From positions 558,001 to 622,000 of the forward strand of contig KV748202.1 of NCBI GenBank assembly GCA_001692895.1: DNA of 64,000 bases, given 5' to 3'. The first letter of the stretch is position 1. Every line of letters begins with the position of its first letter. This document shows positions 1 through 11,799 of the stretch, piece by piece. A program made the translations under genes and the position numbers. The notes under the pieces were generated by a model. That model made no database searches, was not told the origin of the DNA, and saw only the letters and a list, made by a program, of their open reading frames with translations. This stretch comes from Cenococcum geophilum 1.58. Lineage: Eukaryota; Ascomycota; Dothideomycetes; Gloniales; Gloniaceae.

Positions 1-289
1 TACTCCCCTATAATTTTAGATACTAGACGTGTCTAGTAGGCTTTATATTTTATTAAATGCCTTCTTAATAGAGGTATTTCCGCTTTATGGTGTAGTATTC
101 GCCCGTCTTTATTATAGAGGGCTGTTATTAGGCGTAGATCTGGCGGTTGCGCGCGAGTACGAGCCACCGTCGGTTAACGTGTGCCTCCCCTGCGATGTAT
201 GCATCTTAGGGAGATTCTCTAGGTGTTTTTTAGGGTTCTTTTTAGTTGGTTTTAGTCTTTTTAGGCCAGGTGCAGCAAGAGCTCCTCCT
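1..289. other. Unclassified sequence left of element A
   Basis: This stretch is partly AT-rich but keeps a GC-richer core around 130-220. An 87-codon reading frame (29-292, plus) crosses it, but it has no recognisable domain and ends where the gypsy-like element begins. It is probably part of another degraded repeat that extends outside the window. Confidence 0.3.
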
Positions 290-1990
290 TAACTATTATA
301 TTATAAACCTTCTATAGTAGTTATAAACCCCTAAAAATAACCTTAACTACGTTACGTTCTCTAGTTCTTACTAACTTACTATAGCTTAAATTTTCTTTAA
401 GTCTATACTAATATAACCTAGTTTAATAATAAAATTAATAAAATTAGTCTTCCTTATAAAGAACTCGCGTTTTTTTATTATTATTAGTATCTATTCTTCT
501 TATAGTTTCTTTAAAACCTATTTAATGTATTCTCTATATTCCTCCTTACTTATTAAGTAGATACTAATAATACTAAGATATACTATAATAAACTTATTAA
601 GGTATTCTCTTAATATACTATTAATTTGCTTCTAAAATATTACTAATGCGTTTATAAGCCTAAATTATATAACTAATAGTTTATATAGTCCTTCCTTTAA
701 CCTAAAGGCTGCCTTTTATTTATTACCCTCCTTAATCTTAATCTAATAGTATACCTATCTTAGATTTATCTTTATAAAGATTTATATATTATCTATCCTA
801 TTTTAGATTTTACTAATTAAGGGGTAAAGGAGACCTATCCTTTCTAGTAATGCTGTTTAACTATTTATAATTAATATATAACCTAAGCTTTCTATTTTTC
901 TTTAGTATAAATGATACTAAATATTCTATTAATAACTGCGATAGTCTAATATATCCTTTTTATACGTTTTCTTAGATAAACTCCTTAAGTGCTCTTAACT
1001 CTTTTTCAGTTAGCTTATAAATTAGAAAAAACTTTAGACCAGTTTCTAGCTCTAACTCTATCTTATAGTTCTATACTATATACTTTAATAGCTTTTTACT
1101 TTCTAGGCTTTATAGCTTTTTACTATACTTATAGTATCTCCTTAGTATATAACTTAAGCCTTACTTAGTCTCTTTATATATTACTCTAACTTAGTACTAT
1201 ACTAACTTAATCTGCTATTATATCTTGCGTTATTAAGTAACCTTAATATTAACTTAACCTATAACCTAATTAATCTTTAGATTATATTCCTGTAACCAAG
1301 GTATCTCTAATACTATCTTATTTCGCCCTAATAGTAAAATATTAAAAGATATCTTAATTTGTCTTTCTTTAATAGTTATTTAAATAGGTTCTATTTTAAG
1401 GTTAATAATGCCTCCTTTATAGGCTATTAGATCTTCTAAAATTATAACTAATAAATAAGGGTACTCTTTTTATCTATAAGGTAGTTCTATTTTTTTAACT
1501 ACTATTAGTAAAATATAGTTCCTTATTACTCCACTATCTATTAACGCTTTAAACCGTTAATCTTACTAATTAACTCTTAAATTTAGGTATTATTCTTAAA
1601 TTCCTTTAAGGGTCTAAGGCTTTACTATTAGCTCCCTCTAGTTTTATAAGATTCGCCTTTTCCTAACTATTAGCTACTAGATTCTATTATACTTATCTTA
1701 TTCTTTAGCTAATACCTAGTTCGTTTTTTATTCTTAATATACTATAGATATATATTCTCTAGGTATTTCCACTACTATTATCTATTTAAGTATTTTTTTT
1801 ATAAGAAATCTTTTTAGTTAAAGTATTAAGTTGCCTAACTTTTAAACTTCTACTAAATACTAGGCGTATATATACTTAGTACCTCTATATTATTACTTAT
1901 CTAGCGCCTAATATATCCTTATAGAGTATTTCTTATTCTTTACCTTTAGCACTTAATATATACTATATTAGTTATCTATATATATAATTT

Positions 1991-3011
1991 GGCCGTCAAA
2001 ATCGGACTCTGCACCTGTATGTGGTAACAGCTACAAACCTAGTCTTTAAAGTTTAGATCTAGAGCCAACGCAGAGACGTTACATAGCGTGCGGACAGGAC
2101 CTGGTGGTAGTTATAGGCGTTAAGGGCGGTAGTGAAAAAATTTCGGATAGTGAGATCTTAAAAACCACTACTATTGGCTCTCTACAATACGACGACTACT
2201 ACGCTGTTCTTCTATCTAGGGCACCTATACGATCCAACATAGATATATAGTTTTTGATAACATCCCCTAACCCCTAGTAGAAGGCATTAATAACCTTATA
2301 TTAACGAATAAATAAACGCAAATAAACGAACAAATGAGCAAATATACGGCCCCTTCTAACCCCTAGGGCAATCGCCCGCGGAGTATGCGGTCACTTGCCG
2401 TACTGCCGTAATACTACTAAAACCAATAGCCGGATAACCCCGTACGGTTTTTCTTGTCTCCTCTTAACGGAGTGGTGCCCTTAGAGAGGGCCTAGTAACT
2501 AGGGCCTAGGCATAAAAGATACCTAGATATACACACACATCCTACTTTTATCTTTTAGTATTAGGATAGTAGAACGGATAAATCCCCCTTACGCCTTTAA
2601 TACGCCTTAGGGGGGGGAAGGCATGGCGTATATAGTAATAGTTAACAAGAGATAGTATATAGGGGGTAGTTAAGATATAGGACACAACTATAAGTATATA
2701 GCAATCGATCGGCAAGGCCTAGCCAGGACGTAGTAAACCCTAGCTTTAGATAAGCTAGAGAAGGAAGTAGTGGTTCCTAAGGAGTTTAAAACATCTAAGG
2801 AGGAGGACGAGCAGTAGGCCTATAGGGCCGCTGTTACGTACAGGTATAGTAATTTGGGGTTTTTTTATCCTACTAAGGTAGCTTATAGGGTTTTTCCTCC
2901 CCCCCAATAGCAAGGGGTTTTTCCTATTAATATTACTTTCCCCTTATATACGGAGTAGTCTGCGTAGGCCTAAATAGGATCCGTATTAGACGTTAATTAA
3001 ATAATCTACTA
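1991..3011. mobile_element. 1.0-kb unclassified insertion in element A (repeat family R2, copy 1)
   Basis: The alignment between element A and the copy at 48845-56795 is broken here by about 1 kb. The 15-base string CTATATATATAATTT lies directly on both sides (1976-1990 and 3012-3026) and corresponds to a single site in the other copy, so it is a candidate target duplication, although it is AT-rich. The last 430 bases (2571-3000) recur at 6941-7344. The insert is less RIP-mutated and more GC-rich than its host, so it is either younger or from a lower-copy family. I see no coding frame. It could be a 5'-truncated non-LTR element, a solo LTR or a non-autonomous DNA element. Confidence 0.55.
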
Positions 3012-4685
3012 CTATATATATAATTTATAATAATATATAATACGCTAGATATTTTAGGTTAACTTCTAGCTTATTTTTATCTCTAAGCTTAAACCTCTAT
3101 CTAGTTAATCTATATATTAGTTTTATATTCGCTAGTACTAAAATCTACCTTTTACTTCTCTAGTTCTATAATCTTTCTTTTAGATTTCCAAACGTTATAA
3201 TTAATACTCCTTTAATATAGCTTATATGTCTTTCTATAATTGCTTAGTCTTAAATAACTTTTTTATCTAGCTATATATAAAAGTCTTCCTATTTATTATT
3301 ATGCCGCTACCTATACTACTTTTAATATAGCTCTGTAAGTATATATAATCTATCTATAAGAAAATATCTTATTATTACTATATTATTATAACCTTTAGTA
3401 TACCGTTCTTTAAATCTAGTTAAAATTCCTAAAATTTCTTCTTTTTCTAGTTCTTTAAGCCATTTTACTCTTAGTGTGCCTAATCTAGGCCTATTAGTAA
3501 TCTTTTATATAGGTACTTTATCCCTAGGTCGTCCTAGTATTCTAAGCCCTTAATAACCTCTTTATTCTTACTATACTTTAATTTAATTCTTAAATCCTTT
3601 CTAGTCTTCTCCTAGTTTGCGTCTAGCTATTAGATTTTTAAGATCTTTAAACTTTATAATTCTAGTATCAACTATCTTACTCTAAGGTTAAATACTTTGT
3701 TTACCTATTATAGACGTCTTTATTTATTAATTTTAAAATTTTAATCTTATAGAAATCTTTGTCCTATATTTATTTATTTACCTTTAAACTAACTTACTAC
3801 TCTTTCCTATTGGTTTTTATTTATTATAGGTCCTTAGATATCTCTTATCTTGTCTTAAAAATCTTAAGCGGTTCTTATCCTTTCTTTATAATCTTAAACT
3901 TATAACCTTTTACCTCTATTACGTACTAAAACAGCTTACTATTTTACTTTTTTTATATCTTATAAAGTAATAGACACTATATCTGATAAAGTTTTAATCC
4001 CTATTACTAATCCTTTTTATATAGTAAATTTAACTTTTACCTCTATTATTGCGTCCTTAAGGTCTATATACTCCTAGTAAGCTGCCTTTATTACCTTATT
4101 ATTGCTACTAATAGTCTAATTATCTTAATCCTTAGATTTTATTACTCTTTAATAAAACTAGTGCGCAAGAACTTTCTTTGCTAACTACTGGCTAAATATG
4201 CCGTCTTAGTTCTTACCTAGTCTATAAAGTTAATTTTATTCCTTATCTAACTCTCTTATACCCTAAAGTCCCTTTAAGTTAGGCTCTTATAGCTAATAGC
4301 TTATACTATACTTAGTATCTTTATAAACTTAGTATATATTATTATAGCAAAACGCGAAACTCTTAATTAAACTCTCTTTTATTCCTCGCAGTATATTATT
4401 ATCCCTTTATTTATATATATATCGTCTATTAATCTTATTTTGTTACCATGTAATTACTCTAACTACCTTTATAGTCTTTAACGAAATAACCCTATTTTCT
4501 ATAGTTTATATAAGCCCCTTTTTTATACCACCCTTTTAATTATAGAGTTCGCCTAAACGTCTTCTGCTACTAAAATCCCTAGTTTAGCCTCTACTCTTTA
4601 GACCTTTAATTACTTAATTCTTATTCTCTAGGTTTCTATAATCGCTTATTTTACTTTCTTAATTCTTTAGTACCGCTTATATTAG

Positions 4686-4803
4686 GTAACGATAAGGGGC
4701 AAACGAATATACATATATTGGTTACCGAGCCGTCAAACCATTCGGTTTGACACTGTACCTTTTTAGCCAGTTGCGTTCGTTTGGCTCGGTGGGCGATCGT
4801 TAC
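4686..4803. repeat. Small inverted-repeat insertion in gag of element A
   Basis: Element A carries about 118 bases here that are absent from the complete copy. The ends are GTAACGAT (4686-4693) and ATCGTTAC (4796-4803). Inside, CGAGCC and a run containing GTCAAACC pair with inverted partners, so the whole piece can fold. It resembles a very short MITE. The exact target duplication is unclear. Confidence 0.45.
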
Positions 4804-5641
4804 AGCTTAGGTCTATTAGCTCTGCGCTATACTATAGTTTAAATACTTATTACGTCTTCTTTATATACGTTAGTCCCTACTATATTCTACTAAATTTATC
4901 GCTCTAATATAGCCGGTTATTTACCTTAATGGCTTATTTAATTAGCTCTCTTATACCGCTTAAATCGTCTATTAGTATTATAGTAACTTAAACTTTAGCC
5001 TTTAGTCCCCTTCTATACTATACTATTAACGCCTTAGTTTTATTTAGTCTACACTACTAGTGCCTAAAACTATATTATATAATCTATTACTAATCCCCTT
5101 TATATAAGTTAATATAGCTTCCCATTAGCTATTCCTATTAATTCTAAATCTTTATATATCTATATTAGTCTACTAGCAAATCCCTCCTAGCTTAAGAATA
5201 TATACTACGCCTCTAGGTTAGTAGTTGCCAATCTATTAGCCTATATCTCTATAAGATAAGGTTTAAACCACTCTAATACCCTACCTATTAAGAACAGTTC
5301 TGCGTACGCTACCTAATCTACTAGTTCTACTAATTTAGTTCCTTTATATCGGATTTTTAGCTTTATCTATATAAGGAATCCCTTTAGCTTATATTTTTCT
5401 CCTATAAACCTTTTAACTAATAGTATCTTAATCTTTTCTCTCTTTATATCTTATATTTATTAGTATTATTTTATTCCGCAATACTTCTTAGCTAGTTTAT
5501 TATAACTACTTATAAGTTGTTATCCCTTATACTAGTATCTCCTCCTAATCCTAAAGTAGTTGCTGCCGTAGATAGTATTATAACTACTACCTTAGGTAGT
5601 ATGTTATTTAACTTCCTTTACTGTAACCTTAGTAGTAAATA

Positions 5642-6050
5642 TATAATAAAGCCTTATAGGAAATACTACGGTAGACTTATTAATGGGCTAGGTATATAGA
5701 TATAGAATAGTTAATAACGTAAATATAATTAGTAAAGTAAATTGCTTAATAGATTAACTCTAATTATATTCTAAGATTTACTTTAAAGAAGAGAACTACT
5801 TAGATAGAGACTGTGGTCCTTTAAATATATAATACTACGCCTAAGAAATATACTAAGTATATTAGTACGTCCCTTATATTCCTATATTCCCACATTTCTA
5901 CGTTTTAAACTTATAACGTAACTAGCTACGTAACTCGGCTACCCCCTACTTTATAGCTCAATCGGTTCTAGCGTCTCCTATACTATCTCAACCAACCTAT
6001 TTATATATCTTTTTAGTAGTCGCATTACTGCCAATATAAGGTTCGTAACA
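5642..6050 (-). repeat. 5' LTR of element A
   Basis: The first roughly 240 bases align with the 422-bp LTRs at 48845-49266 and 56374-56795. The distal half is divergent, but the block still ends in GTAACA, as the left LTR of element C does. Relative to the minus-strand gag-pol this is the 5' LTR. No matching 3' LTR is present in the window. Confidence 0.6.
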
Positions 6051-6830
6051 TTTATAAAAGAAAAGATAATTACCTAACTAGTTTATTACTAGCCAGGTAC
6101 TAAGAATAAAGGTCCTTTATTATAGAATAAGTTTAAAACTATAGTCTAAGACTAGATTAGAAACCCTATAGTAAGACGCTTTAATAATACTACTATATAC
6201 TATACGGCTATTATAAAGGAAAACTAGAAGTTTAACGTCTTTCTAGCCTATATACGTAGCTTAAAGGATCGCTTCTTATATACTCTATTTGTTAATCCTA
6301 ATTAATAGATCGACTTTTAGTTCTTATATCTCCTAATCTACCTATAAGTAGAGCTTTTCTATTAAAACCTTATAGAATAGGTAAGAACTACTAAGGACCT
6401 CTTCGCTATAATCCGCCGTATAGAGTAACTACTTAATACTATAAAGCTTATAGAAGATTACGTAGCTAGTAGTAGCAGATCCTTATATATAAAGCGCGGT
6501 TATAGTATAGGCTCTATAGAGTTAGGTTTAGGGGATAAAACTTAAGGTAACGCCTTCCTAACTAAACTCCCGGGGAGACTACTTAATAGCTAAGTAGTCT
6601 AAAGAACTCCCTAGACGTCAGTACTATATATATAAGTTAAAGAAGGACCGCAGGTAGCTACTAAAAAGAATCCTAGCAATAAGCTAGTAAAAATAAGTTA
6701 GGCCGGCTTTTAGAAACCTAAAGCCCTAGTAGCGTATTTCTTTTAACTATAACTAGGACTTTATATAAAGGGAGAGAAGAAACATATTATAGTATATATT
6801 ATAATAGATACGCCTTAGGGTAAAGTCCGT
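6051..6830 (+). pseudogene. Degraded gag-like open frame of an unidentified retroelement
   Basis: Read on the plus strand, this stretch shows long protein-like runs broken mainly by TAG and TAA at positions compatible with former Trp and Gln. One stretch around 6230-6300 contains KFNVFLAYIRSLKDRFLYTL, which has a helical, gag-like character. There is no zinc knuckle or enzymatic motif, so the family is not identified. It lies between the LTR of element A and the second copy of repeat R2, and could belong with either. The gag assignment is inference. Confidence 0.3.
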
Positions 6831-6940
6831 CTACGTGCGTTATACAATAATATATACTAAATTAGCCTTATTAATTAAGTTATTATATAATAATCGCAAT
6901 TGTATAGCTGACTATAACTATATAGTTACTGCCATTACTA

Positions 6941-7344
6941 GAATAGATAAATCCCCCTTACGCCTTTGATAAGCTTTAAGGGGGAGAGCGCGTATATAGC
7001 AAATAATAGTTTATAAGAGATAGCGTATATAGAAGACGGTTAAGATATAGGGAACTACTAGTATATAGTAATTAATTAGTTAATAACAAGGCCTAGCTAA
7101 GACGTAGTAAACCCTAGCTAAGTAGGCTAAGAGAAAGATATAGTAGTATTAAAAGAGGTCCAAGTTCTATAGAAGTTTAGACATGGCCTTAGACACCGCT
7201 AGCTATATACTAAAGTGGTTAAACTGGGGCTTTTTTACCCTACTAAGGTGGTTTATAGGGTTTTTCCTATATAATACTAATTTCCCCCTATATGCGGAGT
7301 AGTCTACGTGGACCGAGATAGGATCCGTATTCGACGTTAATTAA
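6941..7344. repeat. Repeat family R2, copy 2
   Basis: This copy aligns with 2571-3000 over nearly its whole length. Both contain GATAAATCCCCCTTACGCCT near the start and end in a GGATCCGTATT...GACGTTAATTAA block. The shared endpoint suggests a real element terminus. The upstream flank differs between the copies, which fits 5'-truncated copies of one family. The family is not identified. Confidence 0.6.
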
Positions 7345-7862
7345 AGAGTTAATAATAATATATATAGACTAAAAGAACTCTTAAAGCTGTATATAAATAG
7401 TAGATTGTCTATATCGTAGTCGTAAATACCTATAGATATTTTAGAGAATAGGGCCTAAATAGTTATAATTGAAAGAAATGTGTTTAGTGTGATATTTTAG
7501 AGTTTAGGATTGATAGAAGAATTCTATTAATGGACCGTATTAGGCAGTTAAAATAATTCTTAAGCTGTTGTTCTACTGCTCGAAGATGTCTGAATAAGAT
7601 ATTGCAAAATACCGTCCCGCTGTTATCAGATATATAAGTCTCGAAGGCTTAGTAATAAGATGCTATAGATTGATCCGACTAGAGTGGAACGCGACGTACG
7701 AAGAAAATTTGTGATGAACTTTGATCTACCGCATAGGAGACTACTCATAATAAATACTCCACGATATCTATTCTAAGGCTTTGCTAGCCCAATTTCCTGT
7801 TCAAACTGGGCCTTCCACTGATCATGACGAGATACCATCGAAGCCACAGGCTCCAGGGACGA
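7345..7862. other. Transition from RIP-mutated repeats to unique DNA
   Basis: Base composition changes from TpA-dominated to normal across roughly 7400-7600. No gene or repeat is visible. The segment holds the 3' flank of the HeLo-domain gene. Confidence 0.5.
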
Positions 7863-8981
7863 CTAACCACTCAATTTTGCCGTCCCAACAAGTGTAAGTT
7901 GGTCATCGGCGCCTTTCTGAGCATGGTTGCCGGAAGATCTAGGTTTCGTTGGAATGGTCACTGTTGATTTCGACCTTTGAGGGGCTAAAGGCGGGCTTGG
8001 CTGTGTGGTAGGATGCGCGTATGACTGCGAACGCTGGGCAGCCTCATCAATGCCGCCTAAATGTGCATCTCCCTTCGAATTTCTGCGCCAACTTTTGGGC
8101 CTAAAGTGAGAAAAGAATCCCGGAAGTTTGGGACGTTGTGGAGCGTATGCTGCTTTAAGCTGGCTGGGGGCTGTTCTTACTACGTACGCAGCAGCGCCTG
8201 GTATCTCTGAGCTAGAAGTGCCACGCCCCATGATCTCTTCATAGCTATCTTTCCATTCCTTGTCGAGATACTCTAGGGCGCCTTCGGTTGCGGCAGCATA
8301 ATCTGGATAATCCGTCGCGCAGGCTTCCTTGATGAGCCGTAACTTTGACATATCAGCTGCTGCTTTTGCTTTGTCGAAGATCGGATGCCACCCGAGGGCT
8401 TTAATATCATGCTTTACACCACGATCCACCTGTTGTTCGTTACCCATGAGTTCAACCAGGGCGTTGACCTTCTCTTGAATCAGGCGTAAGAAAGGTTGAA
8501 ACTTCCCACTATCGATGATTGACCAGTGAGTGATAGTAATACTCATGCCTCTCCTCTGCTCCCATCGGTGTTCCTGGAGGATTTCTAGCTTCTCTCGAAA
8601 AGCTTCCAACCTGGCTCTATCAAGTGCTGGTTGATAAGCACCGGTGAATTTCTTTGGCGGTTTCAGCCCATGTTTCTCGAATTGAGTGGCTCTGTCAGTG
8701 TATACAGGTCTGTCGATAATGCTTTGCAATGCTTGTTCGATGTTGAGTCGATACTCATGATCGTCGAGTCGAGGGTCGCGAGAGTTTCCAGTGTCGCAGA
8801 TACCAAGATTGTCGCCCCATACTAGTAGTCTAGCCTGCTGTATACCAAGCTGCGCAATGAGAAGTCGTTGCATATGATCCCAGTCTTTGCTGGGATGGAT
8901 CAGTCCAAAGCATTCAACGCATGTGCTGAAAAGTTGCGCCAGTCCGAGGGTGTTGGATTTTTCCTTTTCACGGGTCTCCAT
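7863..8981 (-). CDS. HeLo-domain (prion-inhibition-and-propagation type) protein
   Basis: This predicts a 372-residue protein from the ATG at 8981. An in-frame ATG at 9035 would add 18 hydrophobic residues that are not typical of the family. The N-terminal half matches the HeLo style: a hydrophobic segment with LGLAQLFSTCVECF (about residues 10-23), followed by repeated amphipathic helices and the family-typical LLVWGDNLGI. The C-terminal 100 residues are Ser/Pro/Lys-rich and look disordered; no HET-s-like amyloid motif is recognisable. In characterised members (HET-S, and HELLP with the related HELL domain) such domains act in heterokaryon-incompatibility and cell-death signalling at membranes. 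Whether this one does so is inference. It stands alone, with no NLR partner next to it, about 0.5 kb from a RIP-mutated repeat block. A missed upstream exon is possible. Confidence 0.7.
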   Translation of the reverse strand: METREKEKSNTLGLAQLFSTCVECFGLIHPSKDWDHMQRLLIAQLGIQQARLLVWGDNLGICDTGNSRDPRLDDHEYRLNIEQALQSIIDRPVYTDRATQFEKHGLKPPKKFTGAYQPALDRARLEAFREKLEILQEHRWEQRRGMSITITHWSIIDSGKFQPFLRLIQEKVNALVELMGNEQQVDRGVKHDIKALGWHPIFDKAKAAADMSKLRLIKEACATDYPDYAAATEGALEYLDKEWKDSYEEIMGRGTSSSEIPGAAAYVVRTAPSQLKAAYAPQRPKLPGFFSHFRPKSWRRNSKGDAHLGGIDEAAQRSQSYAHPTTQPSPPLAPQRSKSTVTIPTKPRSSGNHAQKGADDQLTLVGTAKLSG

Positions 8982-10293
8982 GGAGTAAGCGAGCTGGACA
9001 GGACAGAGGTAAAGAAGAAATCGGAAGCTGAGCAATGAGAAAGGTGACCAGGATTATAACCTTCTTTAAACGTGATGCTAGAAGTTGGCCACGATGATTG
9101 ATCCTACGCTGCGGGGCATATTTATACAAGACACTAATGCGCCTAACGGTCATATCAGAAGATAAGGAACGATGACCATTAAGTTATCGAATGACGCTCG
9201 CTGCTTGCATTTCGAGCAATCACTTGCATGAGGCGTTTGCGGGGTAGTTGGCCAAGCGTCCTCCTGTTCAGTTTGGGGATTCCTTCTCAAGAAACACACT
9301 ATTATCGGTCAGTATGATAGAAATTCTTTCAGGGAATATTAGTTTTTATTGGAAACAACAATCCTGAAAGGTTCACTCCATGGCGGGATCTTCCACTCTA
9401 CAGTGGTCAAGAGAAATATCATGTAATATATCGCAGTCTTTTTTGGAAAGATGATCCATGAAGTCACCTCGCTTATATATATTGTTCCACACAGCCTTGC
9501 CTGGCATCCTGCCAGTCACTCGCTTACCTTTTGGGGTTTGTCTGGTGGCTGAGTGGTGCGGAGCTTGTCATCTCCATCTATGCACCTATAATAGTAAGTT
9601 ATCCCTTCCGCCGTTGATATAGGCGCAATAACTAACGAGCCAATTAGAGCCCGTGCATTCAAACGATTTTTTTGTTGTTCGCGCACGGGCTACGTTTCTA
9701 TTGCGCCTCAACAGCGTAAAGGATAGGAAAACACTAAACGGAATTTGGAGTTTCGAAAGGTAAAGATAGTAATATAGAACGAAACCTACCTCTCCGCGAT
9801 AACTGACCTTCCTTATAAGTCCTTGGCTTTTATTACTACTACTAAGTTTAGTATAATGTGAGTATTGTGAGTATTATCCCGCTCAAGATCTGAATACTAG
9901 GACGGTGTTAATTTACGAAGCGCAAAATTGCAGCTATCGGTCCCCAATGAAGGCTGAGTTTTTTTGTGTGCGTTGCCCCACACTTGAGTGTCCTTGCTGC
10001 CGGAGCAGAGATTTCGTGTGGCTGCAGTTGCGGTTGGCTGCAGTTCCTACCAGGTTTTCGTCAAGACCCCTCCTAAAAAATTAAGCTGTCGTTTCTACTA
10101 TCAATGCTGATTCCTAATTATTCTGCCTGCAACAATATTTCAGTTAATCGTACATAAAAAGCCCTCCGCTCAGCTCCATCCAAGTCCACGAAAAATTTCT
10201 TACCACCGAGATCCTCGATCATCTTACAGACGGCGCTCTTGCAGACGCTATTCTGAGGCCCCCTTATCACCAACGAGAAACCAGCCGTTCTTC
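8982..10293. other. Intergenic region between HeLo gene and proline-rich ORF
   Basis: No coding region is supported here. It contains the HeLo promoter side and a nested inverted repeat at 9621-9708. Direct repeats of TGGCTGCAGTT lie around 10018-10045. Confidence 0.5.
9621..9708. repeat. Nested inverted repeat / hairpin
   Basis: The outer arms are AGGCGCAATA (9621-9630) and TATTGCGCCT (9699-9708). The inner arms are AGCCCGTGC (9648-9656) and GCACGGGCT (9683-9691). Both pairs are perfect and nested, enclosing a T-rich loop. It may be a degenerate miniature element or a structured untranslated segment. Confidence 0.6.
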
Positions 10294-10962
10294 ATGTATC
10301 AATCAACAGCTCCCGCATATCATCCACATCAGCCTCCAATGGGGGTAATTCAGCCGCCCTCTACTTTTCCGCCAGCGGCTCCTACATATCATTCACCCCA
10401 ACCTCTAGCAGGAATCCCGCAGTACTACTCGGCAGGATTTCAGCCACCTTCTGTATATCGACCCGCCACTCCCGCATATCATTCTCCTCAACCTCCGCTA
10501 GGGAACCTACAACATTCCTCTGCGGGAATGCCGCGGCCTTCCATGTACCAGCCAGCCGCTCCCACATATTTTCCTCCCGCGCCTCCAGCAAGAGCTGAAC
10601 AACGCTCCTCGGCGGGATTCCAGCCACCCTCTATGTATCAACCTATTGCTCCCGTGTATTATCCTCCTCAACCTCCAATGGGAGTAGTTCAGCCGCCCCC
10701 TATATATCGACCCGTAACCCCTGGATACCATCCTCCCCAACCATCAGCAGGAAACCGGATGCCCTCAACGGATATCCCAGCAGCTCCCATTTACCAATCT
10801 CCTATACCACATAGGAGAAATAATTGGCTAGTGGACGCAGCATCCGATGTTACTGGATCACAAGCCATAGTTTTTAGACACTCGGATGACGTTCCTATAC
10901 CTCAATCATGGAAAACCTCTGCCTCTACAATGGATTTCTGGTCAAACACAAATTTTTGGTGA
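10294..10962 (+). CDS. Proline-rich tandem-repeat protein, function unknown
   Basis: A 222-codon frame encodes a Pro/Gln/Tyr/Ala-rich protein. Residues 1-165 are about five to six imperfect copies of a roughly 29-residue unit of the type PPSxYxPAxPxYHxPQPPxG, often followed by SSAG. The last 55 residues leave the repeat and are ordinary (NNWLVDAASDVTGSQ, then a Trp-rich end DFWSNTNFW). There is no signal peptide, no membrane segment and no recognised domain. It could be an exon of a longer gene. A clean 222-codon frame across the repeats and the unique tail favours real coding, but expression is unproven. Confidence 0.45.
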   Translation: MYQSTAPAYHPHQPPMGVIQPPSTFPPAAPTYHSPQPLAGIPQYYSAGFQPPSVYRPATPAYHSPQPPLGNLQHSSAGMPRPSMYQPAAPTYFPPAPPARAEQRSSAGFQPPSMYQPIAPVYYPPQPPMGVVQPPPIYRPVTPGYHPPQPSAGNRMPSTDIPAAPIYQSPIPHRRNNWLVDAASDVTGSQAIVFRHSDDVPIPQSWKTSASTMDFWSNTNFW

Positions 10963-11799
10963 TTCTCTACTTTGAAAGGCCTTCATTGTTCTAGCGTCAT
11001 TTCTGATACCCTACATGGAAGCCATTAGAGCTATGATACTAGCTTCCACCCCTGCTGGCAGAATCTCAATATAACTTGAATAGAAAACTTTAGATAGTCA
11101 ATTACAACCTCATTAGAGCTTCCACTACATATTAGCTATGCTCTCATAAGGGAGGAGTGACTGAGTTCAACGTCATTACGTGCAGTAAATCGAGCCTAGA
11201 CATTCCGTCGATCCAGGTCGGATTTTGCCGATTACCCTGTTCCTGTTCCAGTTGCCTGCACCCCCTTGTACCCCCCCTTTGTTGCCTATACCTTTCTCGT
11301 GTATATATAGCTTCTTTTCTTGATAGTTTGAATAGACAGAGTCTTCCTCATCTTCTTCTGATCTGCATCGGATCGACACATTCCCCCCCCCCCAAAAAAA
11401 AGAGTTCTATGTACCTTAGTGTTGCTAACCAAACCAGCGGTGAAAAAGCCTCTCCCCAGATTCCATGCTATTCTCGTAGTGGTCTATTAGATATAGTCTG
11501 AAGCCCGCATAGTATTATTGAGTAGGCCGGAGCTGTAAGCAGGAGAGCACTAATCTGTCATCTTTAAAGGCTCCGGTTTATGGGGAGAGAGTAGCTTTGT
11601 GGCAATTAATATTTTCCAAGTTAGTGCCCGTTTATGATGACAATGAATCAAATCCAGACCCCTAAGATTGTAGCTGTACTGTCCGAATCTTCTACCAAGC
11701 CAGCGGCCTAGCAGGCAATAAGGGAGGTTAAGGCACTACTTAGAACCTATTTTAGCCTCCCCTACCTACCTCTTATCTATGTGTAGTTAAGTTCGGCCC
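10963..11799. other. Intergenic region without recognisable gene
   Basis: I see no supported gene here. A C8-10/A7 homopolymer pair sits near 11383-11400. Short frames in this stretch show no family features. Confidence 0.4.

Larger units (their letters stand above)
290..6050 (-). mobile_element. Element A: RIP-degraded Ty3/gypsy-type retrotransposon, 3'-truncated
   Basis: This is a minus-strand relative of the complete element at 48845-56795. Base 290 aligns with about 52024 of that copy, inside the reverse-transcriptase region. Similarity then runs through RT, protease and gag to a 5' LTR at 5642-6050. Everything downstream of RT, including the 3' LTR, is missing. The coding frames are full of TAA and TAG where Gln (CAA/CAG) and Trp (TGG) would be expected, which is the RIP pattern. 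Two foreign segments interrupt it, at 1991-3011 and about 4686-4803. The family call rests on similarity to copies that show a CCHC knuckle, a protease and RT-RNase H-integrase order. Confidence 0.8.
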
